Assembly: GCA_965198675.1 (NCBI GenBank)
Contig: OZ240666.1
Span: 3,038,001 to 3,102,000, forward strand
Reading direction: 5' to 3'
Length of the DNA: 64,000 nt
From: Prochloron sp965198675
Lineage (GTDB): Bacteria; Cyanobacteriota; Cyanobacteriia; Cyanobacteriales; Prochloraceae
Shown: positions 32,707 through 42,405 of the stretch, piece by piece
How the letters are laid out: the number at the start of each line of letters is the position of its first letter
How positions within the stretch are numbered: position 1 is the stretch's first letter
The notes under the pieces: model-generated
The model's input: the letters and a program-made list of their open reading frames with translations, nothing else
Told to the model about the DNA's origin: nothing
The model's database searches: none
Translations under genes and position numbers: made by a program

Positions 32707-34031
32707 ACTGGGGTACCATTAGCGTCTAGCAAAGCGCGCTTCGGTCCGTGGATCGGGTCCTCTACGATAATGGTTTGGTGACGACTGGCACCAATAGATA
32801 CAATGGCAATGGGTACTTCCATTAATTCTGCCAGCCTATGGAGGTAGTTTAAAGCTTGTTTGGGTAAATCTTCTAAAGAACGACAGTCTGCGGTAGACTG
32901 TTGCCAACCGGGGAGAGTTTGGTAAATTGGTCGGGCTCGGGCAAATTGGTTCCCGTTGCTGGGGAAGTGATTACAGGTTTCTCCGTCGATTTCGTAAGCA
33001 ACACAGACTTTTATTTCTTCCAGTTCGTCTAAGACGTCCAGTTTGGTAATAGCTAAGCAGTCCATACCGTTGATCCGCGCTGCATAACGACCGATAACTG
33101 CATCAAACCAACCGCAACGACGACGACGTCCTGTGGTGGTACCGAACTCAGCCCCCCGCTCTCCCAGTATTTTCCCTACTTCTTCATGGAGTTCTGTGGG
33201 AAATGGTCCCTCTCCTACTCTAGTAGTATAGGCTTTTGCTACCCCAATGACTCGGTCGATAATGGTAGGTCCTACCCCTGCTCCCACACAAGCTCCTCCC
33301 GCAATAGGGTTGGAGGAGGTAACATAAGGATAAGTGCCGTGGTCTAGGTCTAGGAGAGTGCCTTGGGCACCTTCAAAGAGGATATTTTTCCTTTCCTGGA
33401 CTGCGGTGGCAATTTTCAAGGAACTGTCCACCACGTGGGGACGGAGACGGTCTCCATAGATAAGATATTCCTCAATGACTGCTTTTGGCTCTAAGGGAGG
33501 CAAGTGATATAGTTTTTCTAAAATGACGTTCTTATAGTTAATGGTCCACTCTAGTTTTTTTCTTAGGTCTTCTTCATGGATAATATCAATCATGCGGATA
33601 CCGGTTCTTTCCGACTTATCCCCATAGGTGGGACCTATGCCCCTCCCGGTGGTGCCGATTTTGTGTTTCCCCCGTCTTTCTTCTGCTGCCTTATCAATTA
33701 AACGATGATAGGGCATAGTTACATGAGCTGTTTGGGAAATAAACAGGTTCTGAAGGGAAACGTTTAGTTCCTTTAGCCTGTCTATTTCTTCCAGGAGCAC
33801 TTGGGGGTCGATTACCGTCCCGGAACCGATAATACACTCCGTCTCTGGTCCGAGTATTCCGGAGGGAATTAAGTGCAGTTTAAAGGTTCTGTCTCCTACT
33901 ACCACCGTATGTCCCGCGTTTACTCCCCCTTGGGAGCGGACCACTACGTCTGCTGACCGACTGAGCAGGTCAGTTATTTTACCTTTTCCTTCGTCACCCC
34001 ACTGGGCACCGATGACAATAACGTTAGCCAA
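32691..34031 (-). CDS. purA: Adenylosuccinate synthetase
   Basis: About 446 residues. It catalyses the GTP-dependent first step from IMP to AMP. The P-loop GAQWGDEGKGK stands at the very N-terminus, followed by GGVNAGHTVV, HLIPSGIL, TGRGIGPTYGDKSERTGIRM, EGAQGTLLDLDHGTYPYVTSSN (in part), TTTGRRRRCGWFD. Homologues begin MANV..IGAQWGDEGKGK, which corresponds to the TTG at 34031. The longer frame from an ATG at 34097 adds 22 residues without family similarity and starts next to a GCACGTACC repeat, so I prefer TTG; neither has a clear ribosome-binding site. Confidence 0.93.
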   Translation of the reverse strand: MANVIVIGAQWGDEGKGKITDLLSRSADVVVRSQGGVNAGHTVVVGDRTFKLHLIPSGILGPETECIIGSGTVIDPQVLLEEIDRLKELNVSLQNLFISQTAHVTMPYHRLIDKAAEERRGKHKIGTTGRGIGPTYGDKSERTGIRMIDIIHEEDLRKKLEWTINYKNVILEKLYHLPPLEPKAVIEEYLIYGDRLRPHVVDSSLKIATAVQERKNILFEGAQGTLLDLDHGTYPYVTSSNPIAGGACVGAGVGPTIIDRVIGVAKAYTTRVGEGPFPTELHEEVGKILGERGAEFGTTTGRRRRCGWFDAVIGRYAARINGMDCLAITKLDVLDELEEIKVCVAYEIDGETCNHFPSNGNQFARARPIYQTLPGWQQSTADCRSLEDLPKQALNYLHRLAELMEVPIAIVSIGASRHQTIIVEDPIHGPKRALLDANGTPVISYQ

Positions 34032-34132
34032 GGGTTTAGATTTTGCTTGCTGTACACACAAACTACCATTATAATCTATGATGGGTTCATCTGTCAAGCA
34101 CGTACCTTGACAGTGGTTAGTTTACGGTGGGG

Positions 34133-34340
34133 ATCTCGCGCAAAAGCGCAAAGTAGCCGCTCGAAAGACTCGCAGAGAGCGCAAAGGGGGAGAAGAGTTG
34201 ATTTGTTATATAGTACAACAATGGTTTCCTTTTTTTTGCACACTCCACCCCAATTATATCATAAGCCAAAAATTTTACGTTGTTGAGCACTATAAAAGAA
34301 AGTTTTCTTCTAAAATGTAGGGAGGGAGGAGAGAAGGGGG
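34133..34340. repeat. Dispersed repeat, copy B
   Basis: Matches copy A at 2272-2450 in three blocks: AAGTAGCCGCTCGAAAGACT plus the following CGCAGAGAGCGCAAAGGGGG, then TTTCCTTTTTTTTGCAC with the CCCCAATTATATCATAA stretch, then a purine-rich GGGAGGGAGGAGAGAAGG. In this copy extra bases separate the blocks. It lies between purA and the DUF11-like fragment. Confidence 0.6.
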
Positions 34341-34349
34341 TCTAGTGCT

Positions 34350-35201
34350 GTGGAACGCCAAGGGGACATTGTTGTTTATCGTTCAAGTGATGTTACTTTG
34401 AATAGAGTTGGGGATGAGACTTTCCTTAATCCACCTCGTTTCACGTGTAATGGTAATGGTACAATCCAAAGTAACGATCCTGCTGACAATCCTATTGATA
34501 ACACCGATGGATTAGCTTTTGGGGATAGAGTAACTGATACTGATATTGATGGAGACGAAGCAACTGATACTGACAGAGGAATAATCACAAATCGCGAAAT
34601 AACGGAAGGCAATTTCGAGGTTGTCATCAGTGGTGCAGAAAGACCTAATAGGACTGATCAGACCCCTATTTCTATTTTCGATCCTAGCTTAGGCACAAAT
34701 CGTACCTACAGGGGGATTCTCAATGACACTACTCAACAGTCAGGGGTAACTGTAAGTGGTAACACAATAAGAGTCCAATGGGACGGCAGGGATAACGACG
34801 GTAATTTTTTTAACCCTGGTTTAAACTATCCTATCCAGGTAAGAGTTAGGGGTGGGGAGTATTATTTCCCCTTCTTTGACGTGGAACATAATCCCAACGG
34901 TGGACCCCTCCTTACTCTAGTCTCTCCCTCAACGGCGACTTATCCCACGGAATTTATTCATGGCGCAAACACAGGATTTTACGACGATCGCATTTATAAA
35001 GATAGTGCTGGAACTTTTGGGGATAAAAAAGGATTGGATTTGTGGACCTTTGTTCCCAGCCAGAGGCAGGTTGAGTTCCTGGATATTATCGGTTCCCCCG
35101 CTGCTTCCAACCCTAACTTGGTCTTAGCAAAGCGGATCACAGGTGTGAACGTGGAAGCAAGGTCATTGACACTCCCCGCGATAAATCAACGGGGATTCTA
35201 A
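34350..35201 (+). pseudogene. Fragment of a large DUF11-type surface protein
   Basis: 283 residues from a GTG. It contains repeated acidic DxDxDGDE loops, a beta-rich part (NPGLNYPIQVRVRGGEYYF), then SNPNLVLAKRITGVN, which is how DUF11 repeat domains begin in cyanobacterial surface proteins. After ITGVN the family pattern is lost and the frame ends 21 residues later, right beside a tnpB remnant on the other strand. I read it as an internal piece of a larger gene whose start and end have been lost; a short stand-alone gene is possible. Confidence 0.55.
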
Positions 35202-35865
35202 GCGGTTTTTTTCTTTTTAGCTAGCCAGATTTTAATTCTGGCTGGGGCGGTCAAACACCCCCTAGACACTCTGCTTAAGTCTAAATTTAGCTTAAACATT
35301 ATGCTTACTTTTGATAGTAAATTGGCACAAGCATTGCTATCAGCATTAACCAAATAGCCAGCCTTTGTGCGGTACAGGCCTCTTTTCACCCGCGTTCCTG
35401 ATGGATTCCGCCATCTAGAAAACTGGCTTTAGACGTGTAGCTTTCTGTTACTTCAATAAACTCTATCCCGTACAATTCGCATAGTTGCGACATTCTGCTT
35501 TTTAACCGAGCTGTGGGAATTTGGATGAAGTTTTGGTTATTATTCTTCCCTAAATTACATTCTTGTTTCTGTTCCTCGTTCCACCCAAAAATTATTTTTC
35601 CTCTTTTATTCTTTAGGCAATGTTTGACCACTATTCTAGCCGCCTTATTAATCCCATCCCGCATTTGACGATTACGCTTTTCCGTGATGCTAGCTAACTT
35701 TTCTGATCCAGAAACCTTGAGGCTTATCTTTTTTGAGTTTTGCCACCTGTTTATTATACCATTGGTTCTGGCTTTTAAGATGGAAAGCATCTACAATAAA
35801 GTTGTTTTCTAGAGTATCAACACAGGTGAGTAAGTTGGTTATGCCGTGGTCGATTGCTAGCGCAA
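35198..35865 (-). pseudogene. TnpB (IS200/IS605) remnant with frameshifts
   Basis: Three frames in succession give TnpB pieces. About 35865-35715 reads LAIDHGITNLLTCV and QWYNKQVAKLK, the first RuvC-like Asp region. 35700-35390 reads INKAARIVVKHCL, IPTARLKSRMSQLCELYGI and ESYTSKASFLDGG. 35389-35198 reads RGLYRTKAGYLVNADSNACANL, with the last catalytic Asp. The N-terminal half and the left end are missing. A hairpin AGCCAGA/TCTGGCT lies near its 3' end. RNA-guided TnpB nucleases are the ancestors of Cas12; this copy is dead. Confidence 0.8.
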
Positions 35866-36113
35866 TGATGATCTTGATGACGACAATGACAATGATTCTA
35901 TAGCCCTTCGCGCTCGCCTATTTACAGATTTTTCTTGGATATGTGACCTATCAACAATTCCTCAATTTTAGTTGTAACTACACCAGTGCGAAGGGCTATA
36001 ATTGGCCAGACGTTAATATCCATCTTAGAGGTACCTGAGATATTGTAACTATACTAGCGCTCACTGCTATATCACATAGAAAAAGGAAATGCAAGGGTTT
36101 TATGAAAATAAAA
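35866..36113. other. Gene-free stretch with inverted repeat
   Basis: Nothing coding is convincing. ATAGCCCTTCGCGCTC (35898-35914) and an inverted counterpart GTGCGAAGGGCTAT (about 35985-36000) flank about 70 AT-rich bases, a MITE-like arrangement. A GATGATGATCTTGATGACGA run at the left resembles the Asp/Asn-rich linkers of DUF11-type proteins and may be leftover coding sequence of the gene at 34350. Confidence 0.4.
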
Positions 36114-37253
36114 TTACCCGTCCAGGTGCCACAACCGCACCGTACCGTCGTAACTGCCAGAAGCTAAGAACTGGCTATCAAAACTAAAAGCGACGCTACA
36201 CACGTCTGCTACATGTCCTTGGAGGATCCGTAACTGTTTCCCACTCCTACCCCACAACCGCACCGTACCGTCGCTACTTCCAGATGCTATCCATTTGCCA
36301 TGGGGACTAAAAGCCACACTATTGACCCGATCGCGGTGTCCTTCCAGTAGCAGTATCTGTTCCCCCCTCATTATGTCCCACAACCCTACTGTCTTATCCC
36401 AACTCCCAGAAGCGACGAATTTGCCATCAAAAGAAAAAGCCACAGCGCAGACCGCACTTTTATGTCCTTGGAATACTTGTAACTGCTCCCCAGTGGAAAT
36501 ATCCCACAACCGCAGGTTTCTATTAGTACTCCCGGAGAGAATGAATTTGCCATGGGGAGAAAAAGCAACGCTGACGACGGCATTTTTATAGCTTTGGAAC
36601 AGTTTTAGTTGAGTGCCCCTGGTAGTATCCCACAACCGCACTGTACTGTCGTGACTAGCAGAGACCAGCAATTGACCATTGGGACTAAAAGCAATACTAT
36701 TGACCCATTCAGTATGACCTTCTAACTTATGGGTCTCTTCACCGGTAGTAATATCCCACAACCGCACTGTCTTGTCCAAACTAGCAGAAGCGAGTATCTT
36801 CCCATTGGGACTAAAAACGACATTTTCCACCGAACTCCCGTGTCCAAATAACCGGGCCACCTGTTCACCACTGAGAGGATCCCACAGTACCACCGTCCTG
36901 TCCCTATTCCCCGTAGCTACTAATTTGCTATCGGCACTGAAAGCGACGCTATTGACCCAAGAGGTGTGTTCTTCTAGGAGTCGCAGTTGCTGTTTGGTCT
37001 GTCCGTCCCATATCCGCACTGTTCTATCATCGCTACCAGAGATAATAGACTTGCCATCGGCACAAAAGGCGACGCTGTTTACTGGTTTCTTGTGTCCTTC
37101 AAGTAATTGTACCTGTTCCCAGGTCTCAGGGTTCCACAACCGTACTGTTTTGTCCGAACTACCAGAAAGAACCCTTTTGCCATCGGGACAAAAGGCGACC
37201 CAATTTATTTGTTGCTTGTGTCCTTGCAGTAATTGTACCTGCTTCCCTGTCAT
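36114..37253 (-). CDS. WD40 propeller part of an interrupted Ser/Thr kinase gene
   Basis: 379 residues containing nine WD40 blades of 42 residues (GH...VNSVAFSPDGK..ASGS.D.TVRLWD..TG.Q). It is in the same frame as the kinase gene upstream; the 132 bases between them encode one more blade without any stop except the single TGA at 37386-37388. The ATG used here (MTGKQVQLL) is internal to a blade, so this part is unlikely to be an independent gene. It was the C-terminal half of a protein of about 913-939 residues with 12 complete blades. Confidence 0.8.
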   Translation of the reverse strand: MTGKQVQLLQGHKQQINWVAFCPDGKRVLSGSSDKTVRLWNPETWEQVQLLEGHKKPVNSVAFCADGKSIISGSDDRTVRIWDGQTKQQLRLLEEHTSWVNSVAFSADSKLVATGNRDRTVVLWDPLSGEQVARLFGHGSSVENVVFSPNGKILASASLDKTVRLWDITTGEETHKLEGHTEWVNSIAFSPNGQLLVSASHDSTVRLWDTTRGTQLKLFQSYKNAVVSVAFSPHGKFILSGSTNRNLRLWDISTGEQLQVFQGHKSAVCAVAFSFDGKFVASGSWDKTVGLWDIMRGEQILLLEGHRDRVNSVAFSPHGKWIASGSSDGTVRLWGRSGKQLRILQGHVADVCSVAFSFDSQFLASGSYDGTVRLWHLDG

Positions 37254-37385
37254 GGCATCCCAGAGACGGATGGTTTTATCTTTGCTACCGGAGACAACTA
37301 ACTTGCTATCAGGACTGAAAGTAACGGTGGTGACACTATCCCTATGTCCTTGGAGTAATTGTACCTGTTTTCCGGTAGAGATATC

Positions 37386-38855
37386 TCAGAGACGGACAGT
37401 CCTGTCGGCGCTCCCGGAGGCCACAAATTTACCATGGGGACTGAAGGTGATCCTATTTACTTCTGCGGTATGTCCTGGAAGTAATTGTACCTGTTTCCCT
37501 GTCATAGTATCCCAGAGACGGACAGTTTTATCTTTGCTACCGGAGACCACCAATTTCCCATCGGCACTAAAGGCGACACTTTTTACCTCTGCGGTATGTC
37601 CTTGAAGCTGTTGGTACAGTGTCAGGTTGGCTAAATCCCATAAATAAATATTAGCACAACCCCCCAATGCCAGGAAAGCGCCATCACAGCGAGTAGCGGC
37701 ACATACTGCCGGGCAATCTATTTCCCACACCAGAGCGCCTTTGTCAGCAAGATTAAATAGAGCTGCACCCCCCGTACTGCAAACTATTACTAACTCCTGA
37801 GACTGGGGGAGGGTGGAGGTGATAATGCCTAGCCCCAGACGCCGACCCATTCCCTGTTCCCTGAGGGCAGGTAAGACAATTTTGTTAGCATCAGGGATAG
37901 TTTTGCCAGAATTAACCTGCTTTCTTCCTTGCCACCATTCTGCCACCGTACCGGGACGTTCCTCACGAGCAAGCTCTAAAGCAGTTTTGACCAAACTCTG
38001 CCAAGGTTCTCCCAGCTCGGACGGTTCCCAAGTATCTTTTTTCATCAAGCGACTCAAAGCAGAGGGAGGGAGCTTTCCTGTCAGCATTTCGTAGAGGATC
38101 ATCCCCAGTTCAAAAATATCACTCTCTGGTCCCACTTTTTCCCGGGCGATAATTTCTGGTGCAGCGTAAGCTTCGGTAAAATAGCGAGTACTGCGACCGA
38201 TGTTTTTTGTTGCGCTTATTGCTTGCTTAGCAGCCCCAAAATCCACCAAGACTAACTTCCCTTCGGGGGCAATCAAGATATTCTCCGGTTTGAGGTCGAG
38301 ATGATAGATTCCCTCTTTATGTACTGCTGTTAATGCTCCTACCAGTTCTTCCATCAGTTTTTCAACTCGTGGAACTGGTAATTTCCTCTCTGGTTGTCCT
38401 TCTAAGGACTGCTTCAGATTTTGCCCCAAAATTAATTCCATCACCAGATAAGCAGTATCTCTCTCCTCAAACAAGTCATATACTCTGACTACATGAGGAT
38501 GATTCAACTGTGCCAAAATCCGTCCTTCTCGGATAAACCGCTCTTTTCCCCTTTGGTAATCTCCCTCCTGGGTTGTCGGTACGGTCAAGGTGCCGCTGAC
38601 TTTGTGGCGCAGAGCATATTCGGTCGGGTAGAATTCTTTGATGGCTATTAACTGTTCTAAGATAGTATGACGCGCCCGGTAGGTAATGCCGAAACCCCCC
38701 CTTCCCAAAGCATATTCGAGCTGATAGGTGCCAGAACGTAATGAGGTACCATTTGACAGTACGTCTTGGAGCAAAGAGGGTAGATGAATTCCACAGCTCG
38801 GACAGTTTTCGGTTTTGGGCGGTATTTCTTCCTGGTGGCAGTTGAGACAACGCAT
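37386..38855 (-). CDS. Ser/Thr protein kinase with N-terminal zinc ribbon, cut by in-frame TGA
   Basis: About 489 residues from MRCLNCHQ; a longer frame reaches an ATG at 38933 but its first 26 residues look like leader. A zinc ribbon (CLNCHQEE...CPSCG) precedes a Hanks-type kinase domain: GRGGFGITYRA, the Lys in AIKEFYP, HLDLKPENILI with the catalytic Asp, VDFGAAK and APEI. Then come a degenerate beta segment and two WD40 blades. The second blade ends VRL-stop where all neighbours read VRLWD, so TGG has become TGA. The kinase part alone could still be active. Cyanobacterial SpkG/WD40 kinases of this type act in signalling; the substrate is unknown. Confidence 0.85.
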   Translation of the reverse strand: MRCLNCHQEEIPPKTENCPSCGIHLPSLLQDVLSNGTSLRSGTYQLEYALGRGGFGITYRARHTILEQLIAIKEFYPTEYALRHKVSGTLTVPTTQEGDYQRGKERFIREGRILAQLNHPHVVRVYDLFEERDTAYLVMELILGQNLKQSLEGQPERKLPVPRVEKLMEELVGALTAVHKEGIYHLDLKPENILIAPEGKLVLVDFGAAKQAISATKNIGRSTRYFTEAYAAPEIIAREKVGPESDIFELGMILYEMLTGKLPPSALSRLMKKDTWEPSELGEPWQSLVKTALELAREERPGTVAEWWQGRKQVNSGKTIPDANKIVLPALREQGMGRRLGLGIITSTLPQSQELVIVCSTGGAALFNLADKGALVWEIDCPAVCAATRCDGAFLALGGCANIYLWDLANLTLYQQLQGHTAEVKSVAFSADGKLVVSGSKDKTVRLWDTMTGKQVQLLPGHTAEVNRITFSPHGKFVASGSADRTVRL

Positions 38856-38933
38856 GACTTTTGGGACTGGGGAGTGAGAGGAGGAGACGGTTTCGTCTAG
38901 CAAAAAAAAACTTAGACTCAATTGTACCATCAA

Positions 38934-39353
38934 TTAAAGTTTTTGCTAGAGTCGGGAGCGATTGCTTCTCTAATTTATCATAGGAGTTATCGATTCGTAA
39001 AATATTAGAGATTCTGACAATTTAATTTATGAATGTAACTATTTTATGTATACTTTTTATAGTCGTGATAGGTAGACTCTTACGAGTGTATATAGCCTTA
39101 TTCCACTCCTCTATATATCACGTTGCTGCAAGATTCGCAAAATGGCTCACCTTACCGGACTTCCCCTAGCCCTCTGCCGACCTTAGGCTGGAAGACAGAT
39201 TAGACATTATCCTCTAGCTGTGAGACCCCTGCATCGCTGCTGGTGCCCCTTTGGGTGGGAACTGGGAATAACATTTACCTTTGGTTCCAGACGACTGGAA
39301 CACTTACATTTAGCAATAGGGGAAATTTATCTACAATAACTAGGAAGTAAGCA
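38934..39353. other. Divergent intergenic region between kinase and ABC operon
   Basis: 420 bases without a gene. The left half is AT-rich (kinase promoter side; CTGACA and TATACT-like boxes). The right half, 39140-39300, is more GC-rich and can form several stems, for example GGCTCAC with GTGAGACC and GGGAAC with GTTCC. A structured leader RNA of the ABC operon is conceivable but unproven. Confidence 0.4.
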
Positions 39354-40301
39354 ATGATTGAAGTTGAAAGCTTAAGCAAAGTCTACGGTTCCACCACCGC
39401 AATTGAAGATATCACCTTTAGAGTGGAACCAGGACAAATTATGGGTTTCCTGGGACCAAATGGGGCGGGGAAAACCACCACTATGCGCATTTTGACGGGT
39501 TATTTACCTGCAACTGGGGGCACCGCCAGGGTGGGGGGTTATGATGTCCACCAACAGTCGATGGAGGCGCGAAGACGCATGGGTTATTTACCCGAAATAC
39601 CCCCTCTTTATCCAGATATGACAGTGGAAGAATTCTTAGACTTTGTAGCTCAAATTAAAGGGATAGCAGCAGGGGATCGCCCAGCCCAGATAACTGAAGC
39701 AATTAAACGCTGTCAGCTGACAGAAAAGCACCATATACCCATTCGCAAGCTGTCTAAAGGCTATAAGCAAAGGGTGGGTATTGCTCAAGCTATAGTTCAC
39801 GACCCCCCTGTTATTATCTTAGACGAACCCACTGTGGGTCTAGACCCCCGTCAAATTATTGAAGTGCGCAATTTAATTAAAAGTCTCGCAGGAGACCACA
39901 CCATTATTCTTTCCACTCACATTTTGCCAGAAGTGACCATGACTTGTGATAACGTTACCATTATCAATGGGGGAAAAATCGCAGCTACTAATGTATCTCC
40001 CAACCCCATGTGTGACCGGTATGAAATCGAAATTGAAGGGAATGCAACCCAGATAATACCCCAATTAGAAGCAATTATGGGGGTAGAGGGGGTCCAAGTC
40101 AAGGGTTCGGGGGATCGCTTTTTTTTGAGTATCACCTGGGCTGGACCTACAGAACCGGGTCCAGAAATTGCTAGAATAATCGTCAGTAACTCCCTGGGAT
40201 TAGCTGAAATGCGTCGCAGGAGTGCTACTTTAGAAGATGTTTTCTTAGCAGTCACAACTCAAGATACAATTATAGATCCAACAACAAACAACCAAAAATG
40301 A
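39354..40301 (+). CDS. ABC transporter ATPase, GldA/NatA-like
   Basis: 315 residues. Walker A GPNGAGKTT (about 34-42), Q-loop region, signature LSKGYKQRVG, Walker B VIILDEPTVGLD and the switch His in STHILPE are intact. A C-terminal 100-residue extension is typical of the GldA-like branch. It powers the two downstream membrane partners. The stop overlaps the permease start (ATGA), so the two are coupled. GldA/F/G systems in Bacteroidetes support gliding; in cyanobacteria the substrate is unknown. Confidence 0.92.
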   Translation: MIEVESLSKVYGSTTAIEDITFRVEPGQIMGFLGPNGAGKTTTMRILTGYLPATGGTARVGGYDVHQQSMEARRRMGYLPEIPPLYPDMTVEEFLDFVAQIKGIAAGDRPAQITEAIKRCQLTEKHHIPIRKLSKGYKQRVGIAQAIVHDPPVIILDEPTVGLDPRQIIEVRNLIKSLAGDHTIILSTHILPEVTMTCDNVTIINGGKIAATNVSPNPMCDRYEIEIEGNATQIIPQLEAIMGVEGVQVKGSGDRFFLSITWAGPTEPGPEIARIIVSNSLGLAEMRRRSATLEDVFLAVTTQDTIIDPTTNNQK

Positions 40302-41089
40302 TAATTATAAGTAATATCAGCGCTATTTTTCGCAAAGAATTGCAAAGCTATTTTGTCTCCCCTTTAGCTTATATTGTGGCAGCAGTTTTTTGGTTTTTGT
40401 TGGGTTCCTTATTTGTAGACATTCTCCAGCGAACCATTGAAAGCATTGCTACTTACGAAAGCTTAGGTGTGTCTCTACCTCCTATTGATGTCCCCTACGA
40501 GTTCATGGGGCAATTTTTCGCCGTGCTAGGATTACTAGTATTATATATCTTACCCGTCCTCTCCATGGGACTATATGCTGAAGAAAGGAAGCGCGGAACC
40601 TTAGAACTACTAGCAACTTCACCTATTACAAATTGGGCAGTAGCAACGGGGAAACTCCTGGGGGCGATCGCCTTATTTTCCATCGTTATCTCACCTATGA
40701 TTATCTATGAAGTAATCGTTTTCGGCGCTGCTACCCCGACGTCGGTACCCTTACAAGTACCCCTACTAGCCCATCTCGGCCTTCTTTTACTAGCAGGAGC
40801 GGTGCTCTCTTTAGGGATGTTTATTTCTTCCCTCACCGACAGCTCTATTCTCGCAGCCATTCTCACTTTTGCTCTCGTTCTCTTCCTCTGGATCATAGAC
40901 TTGCTGGCTGATAAGTTAAATGGTACCATAGGGCAGGTCTTGTCCCATCTTTCTCTCCTCAAACATTACAACAATCTCGTTCAAGGAATCCTGGATCCCA
41001 GCAGTTTAGTCTTGTTCGCCAGTTATATTCTCCTGGGACTATTCCTCACTGTTCAATCCATCGAAATCATTCGCTTCTCTAGTCGTTAA
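40298..41089 (+). CDS. ABC-2 type permease, GldF-like
   Basis: 263 residues with six predicted membrane segments and the ABC-2 signature region EERKRGTLELLATSPI after the second helix. It begins with FRKELQSYFVSPLAYIVAAVFWF, typical of GldF-like permeases. It overlaps the ATPase gene by four bases. The next operon member (GldG-like) now lies 3.5 kb downstream because of later insertions. Confidence 0.9.
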   Translation: MIIISNISAIFRKELQSYFVSPLAYIVAAVFWFLLGSLFVDILQRTIESIATYESLGVSLPPIDVPYEFMGQFFAVLGLLVLYILPVLSMGLYAEERKRGTLELLATSPITNWAVATGKLLGAIALFSIVISPMIIYEVIVFGAATPTSVPLQVPLLAHLGLLLLAGAVLSLGMFISSLTDSSILAAILTFALVLFLWIIDLLADKLNGTIGQVLSHLSLLKHYNNLVQGILDPSSLVLFASYILLGLFLTVQSIEIIRFSSR

Positions 41090-41184
41090 TTGCACGTACC
41101 ATGCTTTGTTTATTTAGTCGGACAGTGGGTTAGAATATACCCAAGTCACGTGTCCTGTCTCAATTGCCCTAATATTGCTATATA

Positions 41185-42369
41185 GCGAGCCTAAATGATT
41201 TGTGCAAACACATCGTATCGTTCCAATCTCTCCGGATTGAAAAGTTTGAGAGCCAAAAATAGCTTGAACAATCTTTTCACAACTGTAAAATTTTTACATT
41301 TGTAATAAAAACGCCTCAAAAAATTCTTGGCTTGTAACCAAATTCCCTCTACAGGATTTTCTTCTGGACTATAAGGAGCAAACAATTCACAAGTAATCAA
41401 CCATTCATCTTTGGCTAATCCATCATTATATTTGGCTAAGATTTTTTTCATTTCCTCTTCTTTATGATATGACGCACCATCCCAAAGTAACATAATTTGT
41501 TGGTTAGGATGACGATTCTTTATCTCTTCAACAAATTTCACAGTATTTTGTCCATTGCCGCTGGGATAAGGACAAACAATAAATTCATTATTCCAAATGT
41601 TTAAAGCACCATAGTAAGTTTGTCTAGCTCTATAATTATCAATCTTAACAATTTCTCGTTTTTTTTGTCTCCCCAAAGGTAACCACAAATCTCATCGCCT
41701 TGAAGGTGACACTCATCTAAAGCATATACCACAAGTTTTTCAGCTTTTATCTTATCGAGGCGGGCCGCGCTACCGCGCGGATCCGGTGTACCACCGGATC
41801 GCGTAATATAGCAGCTAATTCTTTATTTCTTTCTTTGATACGAGCTGGATTTTTTCTGGGATTTTCTTTATTGCCTTTCTGCCATGTTAAATTGGCGTTT
41901 CGCAAGATTTGATAATAACTCTCTTTTGACCTAAATAGGACATCATATTCTTCTATAAGATGTCTTTCTAATTCAGAAATGTTACGTCTTTCTGGTGGCT
42001 GGAGCCATTTTATAATTTCTTTTTTTTGCTCCCTAGTTAGGTAACTTCTTGAACCTTGATGTCCCAGGCTTAATCCCGATACACCTTGTAGCAAATATTT
42101 TCTCTGTGTTTGGGCAATAAAGCTTGTTGAAACACCTAAACTTACTTCAATACTTTTATAATCCAACCCCAATAATCTCAATTTTACTGCTTGTACTCTT
42201 TTCCATTCTTTTAAATTCTTAGTGTTGTGAATAAACTCATTCAATTCCTGTATTTTAGTAAAGTTAGGATGATTCTTATCATTCATTAACATGATTTTAT
42301 CCTCTTTTTGTTTGGTTTGAAAGCATCATAGCACAAAAGTCACGATTTGCACAAATGATTTAGACGCGC
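41185..42369 (-). mobile_element. IS630-like insertion sequence, degenerate
   Basis: 1185 bases with terminal inverted repeats of about 24 bases (GCGAGCCTAAATGATTTGTG at the left and its inverse at the right, 3 mismatches), flanked by TA/TATATA direct repeats, as expected for IS630/Tc1-type insertion. It interrupts the sequence between the permease gene and the first pentapeptide gene; the uninterrupted junction survives in the duplicate at about 43340-43380. The transposase is broken. Confidence 0.8.
41191..42292 (-). pseudogene. IS630-family transposase with palindromic insert and frameshift
   Basis: The upstream part (42292-41806) encodes the two N-terminal helix-turn-helix units (KNLKEWKRVQAVKLRLLGLDY, in part; YLTREQKKEIIKWL). 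A GC-rich insert of about 45 bases at 41757-41803, made of two hairpins, brings a stop. The DDE nuclease then resumes with KLVVYALDECHLQGDE (first Asp). A one-base shift near an A-run at 41665 leads to the last frame, with LLWDGASYHK (second Asp) and LFAPYSPEENPVEGIW (Glu). All catalytic residues remain but not in one frame. Confidence 0.8.
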
Positions 42370-42405
42370 TATATAGTTTAGTTTGTTGTTTGAGGAGGAT
42401 CTGTT

